NCBI GenBank assembly: GCA_041586155.1
Contig: JBFHAT010000010.1
Span: 17,490 to 81,489 of the forward strand
DNA from: JBFGJH01 sp041586155
GTDB taxonomy: Bacteria; Actinomycetota; Acidimicrobiia; Spongiisociales; JAENVV01
Length of the DNA: 64,000 nucleotides
Reading direction: 5' to 3'
Shown here: positions 17,250 through 25,423 of the stretch, in pieces
Layout of the letters: each line of letters starts with the position of its first letter
Position numbering within the stretch: the first letter of the stretch is position 1
The notes under the pieces: generated by a model
Database searches by the model: none
What the model was told of the DNA's origin: nothing
What the model saw: the letters and a program-made list of their open reading frames with translations, nothing else
Translations under genes and position numbers: made by a program

Positions 17250-17712
17250 GGTGCATGACGATCGAGCGTGCAGAGAATCCTCCGGCTTCGAAGAAGTTCT
17301 TCGCCAACCGGTGGCCGGGCAGCACGTGGGCGTCGAACCGGACGATGCCTTGGCGACGGAACGTCTCCAGCGCCAGGTCCCGCATCGCCTCTCCCACGCC
17401 GACGCCTCTGGCTTCGAGCTGAGTGAACACGTAACGGATCGAGCCGATGATCTCGCCCGTGAGGATCGTCTCTCGTCGTGCGAGGAGGAACCCGAGCGGC
17501 ACCTCGGAGAGGGTCCCGAGAATGACGATGGTCGACGGGTCGCCGATGGCAGAAGCCAGCGAAACGTCGATCGGCTGGGGCAGACCGTCGGCTTTGGGCC
17601 ACATCGGGTGGAGCTCCACCATCTCGGCCTCCAAGAGCCCGTACAGGCGCGTCAACTCATCGATGTCGCCGGCCGACGCGAACCGAGCGCCGACGACCAA
17701 TGCGTCGTTCAC
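17233..17712 (-). CDS. GNAT-family N-acetyltransferase
   Basis: The 159-residue product has the GNAT core: SEVPLGFLLARRE for strand 4, IRYVFTQLEARGVGVGEAMRDLA as the acetyl-CoA binding loop and helix (a diverged Q/RxxGxG/A), and HRLAKNFFEAGGF near the end. It should transfer an acetyl group to an amine; the acceptor is unknown. The start is a GTG 17 bases after the upstream acidic-protein stop. No ribosome site is obvious. Confidence 0.8.
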   Translation of the reverse strand: MNDALVVGARFASAGDIDELTRLYGLLEAEMVELHPMWPKADGLPQPIDVSLASAIGDPSTIVILGTLSEVPLGFLLARRETILTGEIIGSIRYVFTQLEARGVGVGEAMRDLALETFRRQGIVRFDAHVLPGHRLAKNFFEAGGFSARSIVMHHDDER

Positions 17713-17728
17713 CTGGCGTGACGCCGCG

Positions 17729-18130
17729 TCATGAGGCGCAATCGAAACAGATGCGTTTCCGCTTGTTGGCCAGCTGCGACATCCGTTTGACCAGGAAACA
17801 GCTGTTGCAGACGAACTCGTCGGACCGCTGCTCCTCCGGCCCCTTGTTGAGCGACAGCTCCTCCCTGCGAATGGCCCGCAGCTCGGCGGCCTCGTCGACC
17901 ATCAACTCGGTCTCTGCCTCTTCTTCGAGAAGCTCGAGCTCCTCCGCTTCGAGTTCTTCGAGCGCCTCGGCGTCGTCGGCCCCGGTTTCGTCGTCCTCGG
18001 CGTCGTCTTCCTCATCGTCGAGATCCTCTTCCTCGAGATCATCCTCTTCGAGGTCCTCGTCGTCGATTTCGACATCTTCGAGCTCGTCGTCGTCCAGGTC
18101 GTTCAGATCGACGTCGTCGTCCAGATCCAA
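17729..18130 (-). CDS. DUF4193-like acidic protein with C-terminal four-cysteine finger
   Basis: The protein is almost entirely Asp/Glu/Leu for its first 70 or more residues and ends with a zinc-binding pattern, CNSCFLV...RICFDC (CxxC-x20-CxxC). This matches the actinobacterial DUF4193 type, whose role is unknown. The coordinates use the first canonical codon (TTG), but the acidic frame is open further upstream. A strong GGAGG and a TATACT box point to translation beginning near 18184, where the frame offers only GTT or ACG. The true product may therefore be about 18 residues longer (see findings). Confidence 0.8.
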   Translation of the reverse strand: MDLDDDVDLNDLDDDELEDVEIDDEDLEEDDLEEEDLDDEEDDAEDDETGADDAEALEELEAEELELLEEEAETELMVDEAAELRAIRREELSLNKGPEEQRSDEFVCNSCFLVKRMSQLANKRKRICFDCAS

Positions 18131-18191
18131 GTCTTCGTCGAGTTCGACGTCATCCAGATCTTCTTCGAGCGTTTCGTCAGCCGTAACCGAA

Positions 18192-18216
18192 CCTCCATCG
18201 CGGGGCCGGGAGTATA
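18192..18216 (-). promoter_or_regulatory. TATACT -10 box and GGAGG ribosome site of the acidic protein gene
   Basis: On the minus strand TATACT (18216-18211) is followed by a predicted start near 18204 and a GGAGG at 18196-18192. Seven bases past the GGAGG the reading frame of the acidic protein is already open, but the codon there is ACG. The signals are strong; only the start codon is missing. Confidence 0.6.
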
Positions 18217-18256
18217 GACACAGCGAGCGATAACGGGCAGGGAGGCCGAACGACGG

Positions 18257-19141
18257 CTACAAGCGGACCGCCAGTCGACCTTGTGCCAGTCGTGCATCCA
18301 CCGGAGCCTCGCCGATCAGCTCACCGTCCGCCTCGATCGGCCACGGTCGATCGGCCTCCAGCCGGACCGTGGGAGTCGAGAGCCTCCGCACGGCTCGATG
18401 GCCCAGATGAAGACCCCGCTTGAGCTTCGGAAACAGCGCCGGCGCATCCCTCACTCGTGCGTCGATGAGTTGCACATCGAGCAAGCCATCCATCGTGGCG
18501 GCACGAGGCGCGACGTTGAGCCCTCCCCCGAAGAACTGTCCGTTGGCCAGCACCACCGCGATGGCACGCGATTCGACAGTTCGCCGCGGGGTGACGAGCC
18601 TCACCTGCGCAGCACGAAACAACGGCAACGTCGCCCAAAAGGCGATCTGGTATTTGGCAGCACCGAGCCCTCGTGGCAGCCGGTCCGCGGTGCGGACACA
18701 CGCCGCAGCCAAACCGGCATCTGCGATGTTGAGAAACGCACGGGTTCCCCACGATCCCTCGAGCACGCCCAGGTCGATCGGATAGTCAGTGGAGTGGTTG
18801 AGGCGCTCGACGGAGGATTCGAGATCCTGAGGCAGCCCAAACGTTCTCGCAAAGTCGGAGCCTGTGCCGGCAGGGACGATCGAAATTGTCACGGGCTCGG
18901 TCGTGGAGGCGTGGATCGCGTCTGCCACCACGTTCAACGTCCCATCGCCCCCGACGGCGGCAATGTGGCGGACACCTTCGCTGAGCAACCCCTCTACCGC
19001 CCCGCGCATCTGCCCTTCCCCCACTGGCGCAGCCACCGATGCGCTCACCTTGTGATGGGCGAGGGCATCGATCACCCTCTGCTCGAGGTCGCTACGGCCG
19101 CCCGCCGCCGGATTGACGAGCACTCCCCAATGCTCGGTCAT
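18257..19141 (-). CDS. Diacylglycerol/lipid kinase family protein
   Basis: The 294-residue protein has the DAGK catalytic fold: NPAAGG at the N-terminus, the nucleotide site GGDGTLNVV, the PAGTGSDFAR block and a C-terminal EADGE region. Such enzymes phosphorylate diacylglycerol or related lipids at the membrane; exact substrate unknown. Its ATG overlaps the helY stop as ATGA, so it is the last gene of the paf-tat-helY run. The same kind of gene follows helY in other actinobacteria only sometimes. Confidence 0.88.
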   Translation of the reverse strand: MTEHWGVLVNPAAGGRSDLEQRVIDALAHHKVSASVAAPVGEGQMRGAVEGLLSEGVRHIAAVGGDGTLNVVADAIHASTTEPVTISIVPAGTGSDFARTFGLPQDLESSVERLNHSTDYPIDLGVLEGSWGTRAFLNIADAGLAAACVRTADRLPRGLGAAKYQIAFWATLPLFRAAQVRLVTPRRTVESRAIAVVLANGQFFGGGLNVAPRAATMDGLLDVQLIDARVRDAPALFPKLKRGLHLGHRAVRRLSTPTVRLEADRPWPIEADGELIGEAPVDARLAQGRLAVRL

Positions 19142-21618
19142 CCGATGCCGCCGGCCGCCACTACGCCCCGATCGACCCTGCGCATCGCCTCGTCGGCAGT
19201 GTCGGCCAGTTGCGGCGCGGCGTCCCGAATCTGTCGGAGCACGTCGAGGAGCTGGCGGCTCACCCGGACGAAGTCGCCCGGCGCCATCATGGTCTCCTCG
19301 AGGATCTCTTCGAGGTTGAAACCCTGCGCCCAGTGATAGGCGAGCTCGGCGAATCCGAAGTCAGGACGTCGAGTGGGGCTCAACCCGCGCTGCGTTTCGT
19401 CGGAGACGAGCTCTTCCCACATCGCCGTGATCGAGGCGGCGGTGGGCGCCAGCCCCATAGGGGGAGGCGTTTCGTCGGATTCCAGACGAGACTCGTACAC
19501 GAACCCCGACACGGCGGCAGCGAGGTCGGGCGCCGCCAGTGCATCGAGATGTCCTGCCAGCATCGTTTCGGCGATGAGCAGATCCTGTTCGGAATAGAGG
19601 TAGCGCAGGCGCTCGCCGGGCGGCCTCAGCCTCCAGCCCTCGGTGTAGCCCCGCTCCTCCAACACGGCCAGGACGGCTCGGAACTCGTCGACCAGACCGA
19701 CGCCAGAGTCTGCCACTCTCACCGACCGTTCGAGCCGGCGTGCCTTGCGGACCATCCGCATATGGTCGTAGACGTCGGGGCACCCGGCGACTGGATGGTC
19801 GACGCCACCGGCATCGGGCTGGCCGTGGAACGTTCGGAGTCTCTGTACGAGCCGCTGTTGTCCCCGTCTGTCCCGAGGGTTGAGGTTCTTGGGCATGGCG
19901 ATCCGGCCCAGATGCTGGGCGGCGGCCATCTCATCGATGGTGAAACGCCGAACCTTCCCGGCGGTGGAGAGCATCGCAACCGGCGACGGCGCGCTGGGGT
20001 GGACCTGGATGACGAGATACCTGGCGGGGGCTCGGCCTCCGCTCAACTCCATCACGTCGCCCGGAGCCACGTCTTCGACCAGCTCACGTCCGACTCGGTC
20101 GACGATCTCTGCATACGCCCATATGTCTCCCCGCTCGCATTCGGCTTGAGCCTTGACCGCTGCCAGCTCGCTGAGACGGTCGTTTCGCCGTCGCACAGCA
20201 CGATTCACCTCAGCGTCCCTCTGGAATTCGGCGAACGAGGCCCGCAAGAGATCCTCAGCCAGTTCGCGCTCGTAGTTGGCGATGAGGTTGACCGCCATGT
20301 TGTAGGTCGGCTTGAAACTCGATTCCAGTCGGGAAGATCCGGCAGCGGCGACGGCAGCAAGCCGCTCGAATTTGGTCCATTTGGAATGCAGCGATACCCC
20401 GTAGCCGACCACGTCGATCCCCCTACGGCCGGCTCGCCCCGTGAGCTGGGTGTAGTCGGATGGACCGAGCAGCACATGGGACTCGCCGTCGAATTTGCTC
20501 ATCGAATCGAGGACCACCGATCGGGCCGGCATGTTGATGCCGAGCGCCAGCGTTTCCGTCGCGAACACCACTTTGAGCAGGCCTCGTTCGAACAGCTCCT
20601 CCACGGTTTCCTTGAACGCCGGCACCATCCCGGCGTGGTGAGGCGCTACGCCTGCTTCCAGGTCGGACAGCCATTCACCGAATTGCAGGATCGACAAGTC
20701 GTCAGCTGGAAGATGATCGGTCCGCTCGAGCGCGATCCTCCTGATCTCGGATCGTTCCTCGCGAGACGTCAGCCGCAGCCCGGGTGTAGCCGCCACCCGC
20801 CGGGTGGCGGCTTCGCATCCCGCTCGCGAGAAGATGAAGTAGATCGCAGGCAGCATGCCCTCACTCGCCAGCGTCTCCACCACCTCGGGTCGGCGAGGCG
20901 TGGCGAAGCGTTTACGCCGGCCGGTCTTTGAGGCGAGCAGCCGCAGGACTCTGCGATTGGGTCGAGTCTGAGTGCCGTGCTGCTCGAACATGTCGAACAT
21001 CAGGGTCTCCCCCTGCCACAGGTCGGTCACCATGAACTTCGGCTGAAGCGGCACAGGCCGGTGTGACTCGAGCACGAGTGACGTCGGACCCCGCCGCATC
21101 TGCACCCAGTGGGTGAATTCTTCAGGGTTGGCGATCGTGGCCGACAGACACACGAGCTGCACTTTCTCGGGAGCGTGGATGATGACTTCCTCCCACACCG
21201 ATCCTCGGATGCGGTCGGCGAGATAATGCACCTCGTCGAGAACGGCGATTCGGAGGTTGTTCAGCGCCGACGACTGCGCGTAGATCATGTTCCGCAAGAC
21301 CTCGGTGGTCATGACAACGATCGGAGCGTCCCCGTTGATCGAGTTGTCGCCGGTGAGCAAGCCAACATCGTGTTCGCCGTAGATGTCTACGAAGTCCTGG
21401 TACTTCTGGTTGGAGAGCGCCTTGATCGGTGTGGTGTAGAACGCCCGCTCGCCGGCGGCATGGGCGAGCGCGACCGCAAACTCTGCAATCAGGGTCTTGC
21501 CTGCCCCCGTGGGCGCCGTGACGACGACCGTCTCGCCCCGGGCGATCAGCTCGGCGGCTTCGCGCTGAAACGCATCGGCCTCGTACGGGAGCGCCGCGAA
21601 GTATTCGTCGACGGTCAC
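19138..21618 (-). CDS. helY: Ski2-like DEAD/DEAH-box helicase HelY
   Basis: The 826-residue protein has Walker A APTGAGKT, the TTPIKALSNQK motif Ia, LDEVHYLADR (motif II, DEVH), the SATIANPEEF motif III, and motif VI QLTGRAGRRG, followed by an rRNA-processing-arch-type C-terminal region as in Mtr4/Ski2. It is slightly shorter than mycobacterial HelY. It probably remodels RNA, though that is inference from family. It begins with GTG overlapping the tatC stop (GTGA). The tat-helY neighbourhood is as in M. tuberculosis. Confidence 0.92.
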   Translation of the reverse strand: MTVDEYFAALPYEADAFQREAAELIARGETVVVTAPTGAGKTLIAEFAVALAHAAGERAFYTTPIKALSNQKYQDFVDIYGEHDVGLLTGDNSINGDAPIVVMTTEVLRNMIYAQSSALNNLRIAVLDEVHYLADRIRGSVWEEVIIHAPEKVQLVCLSATIANPEEFTHWVQMRRGPTSLVLESHRPVPLQPKFMVTDLWQGETLMFDMFEQHGTQTRPNRRVLRLLASKTGRRKRFATPRRPEVVETLASEGMLPAIYFIFSRAGCEAATRRVAATPGLRLTSREERSEIRRIALERTDHLPADDLSILQFGEWLSDLEAGVAPHHAGMVPAFKETVEELFERGLLKVVFATETLALGINMPARSVVLDSMSKFDGESHVLLGPSDYTQLTGRAGRRGIDVVGYGVSLHSKWTKFERLAAVAAAGSSRLESSFKPTYNMAVNLIANYERELAEDLLRASFAEFQRDAEVNRAVRRRNDRLSELAAVKAQAECERGDIWAYAEIVDRVGRELVEDVAPGDVMELSGGRAPARYLVIQVHPSAPSPVAMLSTAGKVRRFTIDEMAAAQHLGRIAMPKNLNPRDRRGQQRLVQRLRTFHGQPDAGGVDHPVAGCPDVYDHMRMVRKARRLERSVRVADSGVGLVDEFRAVLAVLEERGYTEGWRLRPPGERLRYLYSEQDLLIAETMLAGHLDALAAPDLAAAVSGFVYESRLESDETPPPMGLAPTAASITAMWEELVSDETQRGLSPTRRPDFGFAELAYHWAQGFNLEEILEETMMAPGDFVRVSRQLLDVLRQIRDAAPQLADTADEAMRRVDRGVVAAGGIG

Positions 21619-22328
21619 TTGCGCAAGAGATACCGTATGAGGAGGAGGGTCACCTCGTACAGGAGGTACAGCGGGACCGACAGGAACAGCATGGTGAAGG
21701 GGTCACCCGTGGGGGTGGCCATCGCGGCGATGATTGCGATGACGAGCACTGCCCAACGGCGGCCTCGAGCGAGTTGCTCGGATTTGACCAGACCGAGCGC
21801 CCCCGCCGTGAACAGTACGACCGGGAACTCGAAGCTCAGCCCGAATACGAGCAGGAATCGGATGGCGAAGTTCAGGTACTCGGACACGGTGGTCCCTTGA
21901 CCGACGTCGAGCGTGTCCTGCAGGAAGAGCAGACCCCGGGGGAGAATGTAGTAGGCGAACCCCACACCCACGAGGAACAGGCTCACGGTGGCCGCCACGA
22001 TGGGCACCACCCATCGGCGCTCTTTCTTCGTCAGCGCCGGCGACACGAAGGCCCACGCCTGCCATGTGATGGGCACCGATGCGAACACGAAGCCGCCGAA
22101 CAGAGCAAGGCGCATCGCGGATGAGAAGGCTTCGGCCGGCCTGATGGTCACCAACTCGGCGTCGGGGAAGGCCACTTCGAATGGACGGGTGATCCAAGCG
22201 AAGATTGGATCACGCAGCAGATAGGCCAGGATGGCGCCACCCACCAGGGCTGCCGACCCCTTCACGAGGCGCCAGCGAAGCTCTTCGAGATGCTCGAGCA
22301 GCGGCGCTCGGCCATCCTGTTTGATCAT
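21615..22328 (-). CDS. tatC: Twin-arginine translocase subunit TatC
   Basis: TatC is the six-helix membrane receptor for twin-arginine signal peptides. The 237-residue protein has LLEHLEELRWRL at the N-terminus, the conserved FxxE region in LSFEFPVVLF, and six hydrophobic segments, ending in a basic tail. The ATG shares one base with the tatB-like stop (TGATG); a GTG one codon earlier is also possible. It is the partner of the small subunit encoded just upstream. Confidence 0.95.
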   Translation of the reverse strand: MIKQDGRAPLLEHLEELRWRLVKGSAALVGGAILAYLLRDPIFAWITRPFEVAFPDAELVTIRPAEAFSSAMRLALFGGFVFASVPITWQAWAFVSPALTKKERRWVVPIVAATVSLFLVGVGFAYYILPRGLLFLQDTLDVGQGTTVSEYLNFAIRFLLVFGLSFEFPVVLFTAGALGLVKSEQLARGRRWAVLVIAIIAAMATPTGDPFTMLFLSVPLYLLYEVTLLLIRYLLRK

Positions 22329-22768
22329 CACCCGTCGCTCTCGTCGAGGAGATCCTCCCCGGCTTCGATGCGGTGGAGGTCATCGGCGGCGTCACTCGGT
22401 TTGGGGCCCCGTTCGGTGACCGGCCCGGACCAGGTCAGCCCGCTCCGCAGGTCCTGGCCGGTGGACTTGAGGTCGTCGCCGATTCCGCTCAGTGGCTTGG
22501 AGATGTCGTCTTGTGCCGACTTGAGGTCGTCGCGGATCTCTCCCAACGGTCCGGCAATGTCGTCCTTGAGCTCCTTGAGGGGCTCTTCGATCGCCGCGAC
22601 CTCTCGTTCGATACCCTGCCGAAAATCGAGGGCGACTGCTCTGATCTCACGCGAGATCTCGCCGATTCGGCGAGCCAGCTTGGGCAGGCGTTGAGGCCCG
22701 ACAACGACCAGTGCGATGATGAACAGCATGACCATCTCGCCGCCGTTGATCCCGAAAAAGCCATCCAT
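22328..22768 (-). CDS. tatB: Sec-independent translocase TatB-like subunit
   Basis: The 146-residue protein has one N-terminal membrane helix (MVMLFIIALVVVG), the hinge GPQRLPKLARRIG typical of TatB/TatA, and a long amphipathic/coiled tail in which the pattern L..DI..PLxxIxDDLKS repeats about every 18 residues. GP-x-RLP and the length favour TatB over TatA. Mycobacteria have tatA in this slot. A separate TatA would be expected elsewhere unless this protein serves both roles. Confidence 0.85.
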   Translation of the reverse strand: MDGFFGINGGEMVMLFIIALVVVGPQRLPKLARRIGEISREIRAVALDFRQGIEREVAAIEEPLKELKDDIAGPLGEIRDDLKSAQDDISKPLSGIGDDLKSTGQDLRSGLTWSGPVTERGPKPSDAADDLHRIEAGEDLLDESDG

Positions 22769-22776
22769 CCCCGTCC

Positions 22777-22782
22777 ATGGTA
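22777..22782 (-). promoter_or_regulatory. Candidate -10 box (TACCAT) of the tat genes
   Basis: TACCAT ends eight bases before the tatB-like ATG. If used, it gives a near-leaderless transcript for tatB-tatC-helY separate from the paf genes. It is the same hexamer seen before ispH. Confidence 0.35.
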
Positions 22783-22822
22783 GATGGAGCGGGGATGGAT
22801 GAGGAGGTCGTGGGAATCTTGG

Positions 22823-23113
22823 TCAGGAGGCGAGCAAACGGACCGGATCCATCTCTCGCTCGAGCGCGATCGCGAACTCTTCGATCTCTTGCTCGGTGAT
22901 CGGTGAGTTGTTCACGATCTGGTAGCGCACTCCCGTCGCCAGCAGCACGTTCACCACTCTGCTGTTTGCCGGTCGACGCTGCATGGTGAAGCAGCTCGGG
23001 CAAATGAAGCGGTAGGTGCCGCTGTCTCCGCTGATGTCGAGCTCTAGGTCCAAGTCGTTGGGTCCTAGCTCGACATCTCCGCACGCAGCGCACGTGGTCT
23101 TGATGGTGGTCAT
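22823..23113 (-). CDS. Small zinc-ribbon protein between pafC and tatB
   Basis: The 96-residue protein has two CxxC pairs, C8/C11 (CAACG) and C38/C41 (CPSC), 26 residues apart, within a beta-rich stretch, followed by an acidic helical C-terminus (EIEEFAIALEREMD). I do not recognise a named family. A GGAG lies a few bases before the ATG at MTTIKTT; a longer start upstream has no support. Sitting between the DNA-damage regulator genes pafBC and the tat genes, it could be a small regulator or ribosome-associated protein, but nothing shows this directly. Confidence 0.75.
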   Translation of the reverse strand: MTTIKTTCAACGDVELGPNDLDLELDISGDSGTYRFICPSCFTMQRRPANSRVVNVLLATGVRYQIVNNSPITEQEIEEFAIALEREMDPVRLLAS

Positions 23114-23191
23114 CGTGGGTATCTCCGCAAACCGTTCTTCTTGGATCATGTATCGGTCGGAGGACCAGAAAGCTGTAGAAGTTCTGCGTGC

Positions 23192-24103
23192 TCACTCGTA
23201 GCGCTGCAGAATCGCCTTTCTCAGGCGCGCCACGGCGGCGGCGACTTCCTCACCCTGCTGCAGCTGGGCATCGGCGCCCAGCCTGAGGAGAAGCCGGGCG
23301 ATGACCATCTCGTCGGGGGCTGAGAACCGAATGGTGCCATCGTTGTCGATCTCCTCGACCGGGTAGTAGTCAGACACCCATCGGGCCTTTTCGCCTAGCC
23401 GTATGACGGCTTGAACGTCGTCTGGCGAGGGTGTATAGCGAACGTGTGGCTGGACCGCCTCAGGCGGGTCGAACGTCTCTTCGCGCATCGTGGCCTGCCT
23501 GATCCGGTCTACTCGGAACACACGCTCGTCACCGGCCCTGCGGCAGTGCGCGGTGAGATACCAGTTACCCATCGAGGAGAACACTGCGGCAGGTTCGACG
23601 GCCCGTTCGGTCGTCTCGTCGGTGGACAGGGCGGTGTAGACGAGATCCACGACATTGCCGTCCCTCGCCGCCCGCCGGAGGAGGTCGACGATCTGGGGGG
23701 CGGCGCCCAGCTCCACGGAGAGAGCGTCGTCCACGTCGGGCAGCAAAGCCCGGCTGAGCTTCTCCACGGCACGTTCGAGCGCCGGCGGGGCCTGGCCGAC
23801 GCTGGTCAGCGCCATTCCCGCCGCAAGCAGCCCGAGCGCTTCCGCGGGGTTCAGCCGCAGCGGCCGGCTGAAGTACTCGGCCATGTCGACCACCACCTCG
23901 TCGTCTTCGACGTAGGCGACCATGAGCTCTCCGGGGCCGTAGCCGGGCAGACCGCACACGAACACCAGATCCAGGTCGGCGATCAGCTGCGCTCTGCTGT
24001 ACCCGAACCGCTCGCAGACCTCGTCGACCGTCGCACCCGGATTGGCGATGACATACGGAATCATCGACAGGATGCGCGTGAGACGCTCGGCGGTGCGGCT
24101 CAC
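23192..24103 (-). CDS. pafC: WYL-domain transcriptional regulator PafC
   Basis: PafC with PafB forms the activator that controls most of the LexA-independent DNA-damage response in mycobacteria. The 303-residue protein has an N-terminal helix-turn-helix-like region (MIPYVIANPGATVDEVCERFG) and a WYL domain around NWYLTAHCRRAGDERVFRVDRI. Its GTG overlaps the pafB stop (GTGA), so the pair is co-translated, as expected of obligate partners. Matches to the PafBC promoter motif occur at uvrB and weakly at uvrA within this window. Confidence 0.93.
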   Translation of the reverse strand: MSRTAERLTRILSMIPYVIANPGATVDEVCERFGYSRAQLIADLDLVFVCGLPGYGPGELMVAYVEDDEVVVDMAEYFSRPLRLNPAEALGLLAAGMALTSVGQAPPALERAVEKLSRALLPDVDDALSVELGAAPQIVDLLRRAARDGNVVDLVYTALSTDETTERAVEPAAVFSSMGNWYLTAHCRRAGDERVFRVDRIRQATMREETFDPPEAVQPHVRYTPSPDDVQAVIRLGEKARWVSDYYPVEEIDNDGTIRFSAPDEMVIARLLLRLGADAQLQQGEEVAAAVARLRKAILQRYE

Positions 24104-25029
24104 GTTGCGCCCGCCTTCACCCGCTCGACGAGTGCAGCTCGCAGTGACGGCGGCGCCACGATTTCTGCCTTCTCGCCGAAGGTGAGGACCCACCCGATGA
24201 GGGCGTCCGGGTTGGCCACGTCGAGGGTGGCGACCAGGGACCCGTCGTCTTGCTCCTGCACGTGAGCCGAGGCGGGGAGCTGGCGCCGTGCCCACCAGGA
24301 GACGTCGGCGTCGAATGCGACCACTCCTTCGAGCGCTTCGCTGCCGCTCTCCCAGGGGGCGCTGGGAATGGCTTCGCGGACGGAGAACCCCGCAGGGCGC
24401 TCGAACGCGTCGGCTTCGCCTTCCGCTTCGAAACGGACGCCCCTGTCGACCCGGTACGCACGCATCTCTCGTTCGGGTAGCTGCTCCCCCACCACGTACC
24501 AGTGGCCCCGTTGATGACGCAAGCCCAGCGGGTTGACCCGACGCTTCCTCTCTCGATAGTCGAACGTGAGACGTCGCCGCTCCGAGATGGCGCTGAAGAT
24601 GGTCGCCAGGTCATCGGCGGCCAGCCCGAGGTCGGCGGCCAGCGGTTCGCCCGCTCCGGCCAGGGGCCCACCGCCGAGCTTGAACAGAGCACTGTGCCCG
24701 GTACCTTCGCCCCCCACCCGTACCACCTGGCTCGCCAGCCACAGCGCGGCTCGTTCTTCGTCGGTCAGACCCAGGTCGGGCAGCTCGTACCGGTCGGGAT
24801 CGACCACGTAACCCTGTTCCACTTCCCAGGCGTCGGTGAAGGTGAGCTCGAGGGGGATGCCCATCGACCGGAGGAGGTCCTTGTCGCGCTCGAACATGCG
24901 GTGAAACGCCTCGTCGTTGTCGGGGTCATATCCGGCCACGGTGATCCTGATCTCGTCGGCGGTGACAGGTCGACCCGCGGTCAGCAGAAACGCGAGCAGG
25001 TTCATGATCCGCTCGATGACGTTCTTCAT
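24100..25029 (-). CDS. pafB: WYL-domain transcriptional regulator PafB
   Basis: The 309-residue protein has an N-terminal winged HTH (NVIERIMNLLAFLLTAGRPVTADEI) and a WYL domain (GHWYVVGEQLPEREMRAYRVDRG). It is the partner of PafC. The start at MKNVIER follows a TACATT box by seven bases with no ribosome site, suggesting a leaderless message. Unlike in mycobacteria, where pafA-pafB-pafC are contiguous, a repeat- and hairpin-rich block of nearly 400 bp separates it from pafA here. Confidence 0.94.
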   Translation of the reverse strand: MKNVIERIMNLLAFLLTAGRPVTADEIRITVAGYDPDNDEAFHRMFERDKDLLRSMGIPLELTFTDAWEVEQGYVVDPDRYELPDLGLTDEERAALWLASQVVRVGGEGTGHSALFKLGGGPLAGAGEPLAADLGLAADDLATIFSAISERRRLTFDYRERKRRVNPLGLRHQRGHWYVVGEQLPEREMRAYRVDRGVRFEAEGEADAFERPAGFSVREAIPSAPWESGSEALEGVVAFDADVSWWARRQLPASAHVQEQDDGSLVATLDVANPDALIGWVLTFGEKAEIVAPPSLRAALVERVKAGAT

Positions 25030-25036
25030 GAATCCC

Positions 25037-25062
25037 AATGTAAAAGCCCCAAGCCCCGACAG
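25037..25062 (-). promoter_or_regulatory. Candidate pafB promoter with PafBC-like half-motif
   Basis: TACATT (25042-25037) lies seven bases before the pafB ATG. Upstream, CTGTCGGGG (25062-25054) resembles the TTGTCRGTG element bound by PafBC, but the spacing to the hexamer is 11 instead of 8. Autoregulation is possible but unproven. Confidence 0.35.
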
Positions 25063-25134
25063 GAAGCACCGAAGGGGAGCTGTACCCGCCACGGCGCCGA
25101 CGCTCCAACCGAACACCCACGAGAGTCGACAGCC

Positions 25135-25254
25135 GTGGGGGTGCTCGAGGGGGCGGCAACCCACCTAGTGGCGGCCAGCCCGGTTGGGGGTGCCCGAGAA
25201 GGCGGCAACCCCCCTAACGGCGGCCAGCGCGGTTGGGGGTGCTCGAGGGGGCGG
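25135..25254. repeat. 49-bp tandem repeat, about 2.5 copies
   Basis: A unit beginning near GTTGGGGGTGCTCGAG recurs with a 49-base period at about 25135, 25183 and 25232; the third copy stops after roughly 23 bases. The GGGGGTG and GGCGGCAACCC blocks and GGCGGCCAGC are preserved between copies. No reading frame runs through it convincingly on either strand. Confidence 0.8.
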
Positions 25255-25389
25255 ATCCGCCGGCCCCCTCGACCGTGACGGCGGCGACCTGCGCGTCGCC
25301 GTCACAAGACGAGCGCGGCCGAGAGGCCGCACCACCAGAACTCGACCCGAGCCTGCGAGGGTCGGAGACCGCCGCGGCCGAGAGGCCGC
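25243..25389. repeat. Cluster of inverted repeats between pafA and pafB
   Basis: Several perfect or near-perfect hairpins follow one another: TCGAGGGGGC paired with GCCCCCTCGA (25243-25272), GTGACGGC...GTCGCCGTCAC with a 3-base bulge (25275-25305), GCGGCC-GAGA-GGCCGC twice (25315-25330 and 25374-25389), and CGACCC/GGGTCG between them (25343-25364). The two GAGA-loop hairpins are identical. With the tandem repeat and the terminator-like stem they fill the whole 394-bp gap; I see no gene in it. Confidence 0.8.
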
Positions 25390-25399
25390 ACTATCAACT

Positions 25400-25421
25400 C
25401 GGGCGAATCCCGATTCGCCCG
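25400..25421 (-). terminator. Hairpin just downstream of pafA
   Basis: CGGGCGAATC and GATTCGCCCG form a perfect 10-bp inverted repeat starting three bases after the pafA stop. No T-run follows, so it may end transcription inefficiently or protect the 3' end of the pafA message. Confidence 0.5.
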
Positions 25422-25423
25422 AC

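Noticed and set aside
18103..18198. 31-codon frame starting with the ATG inside the GGAGG of the acidic-protein gene.
   Set aside because: Too short and basic to be a convincing gene; kept only as a possible part of the start-codon puzzle there.
19210..20931. Plus-strand frame of more than 570 codons opposite helY.
   Set aside because: Shadow of the helicase gene; rich in Arg, His and Gly without any motif.
25135..25254. 49-bp repeats as a CRISPR array.
   Set aside because: The copies are directly adjacent with no unique spacers, and no cas gene is present.
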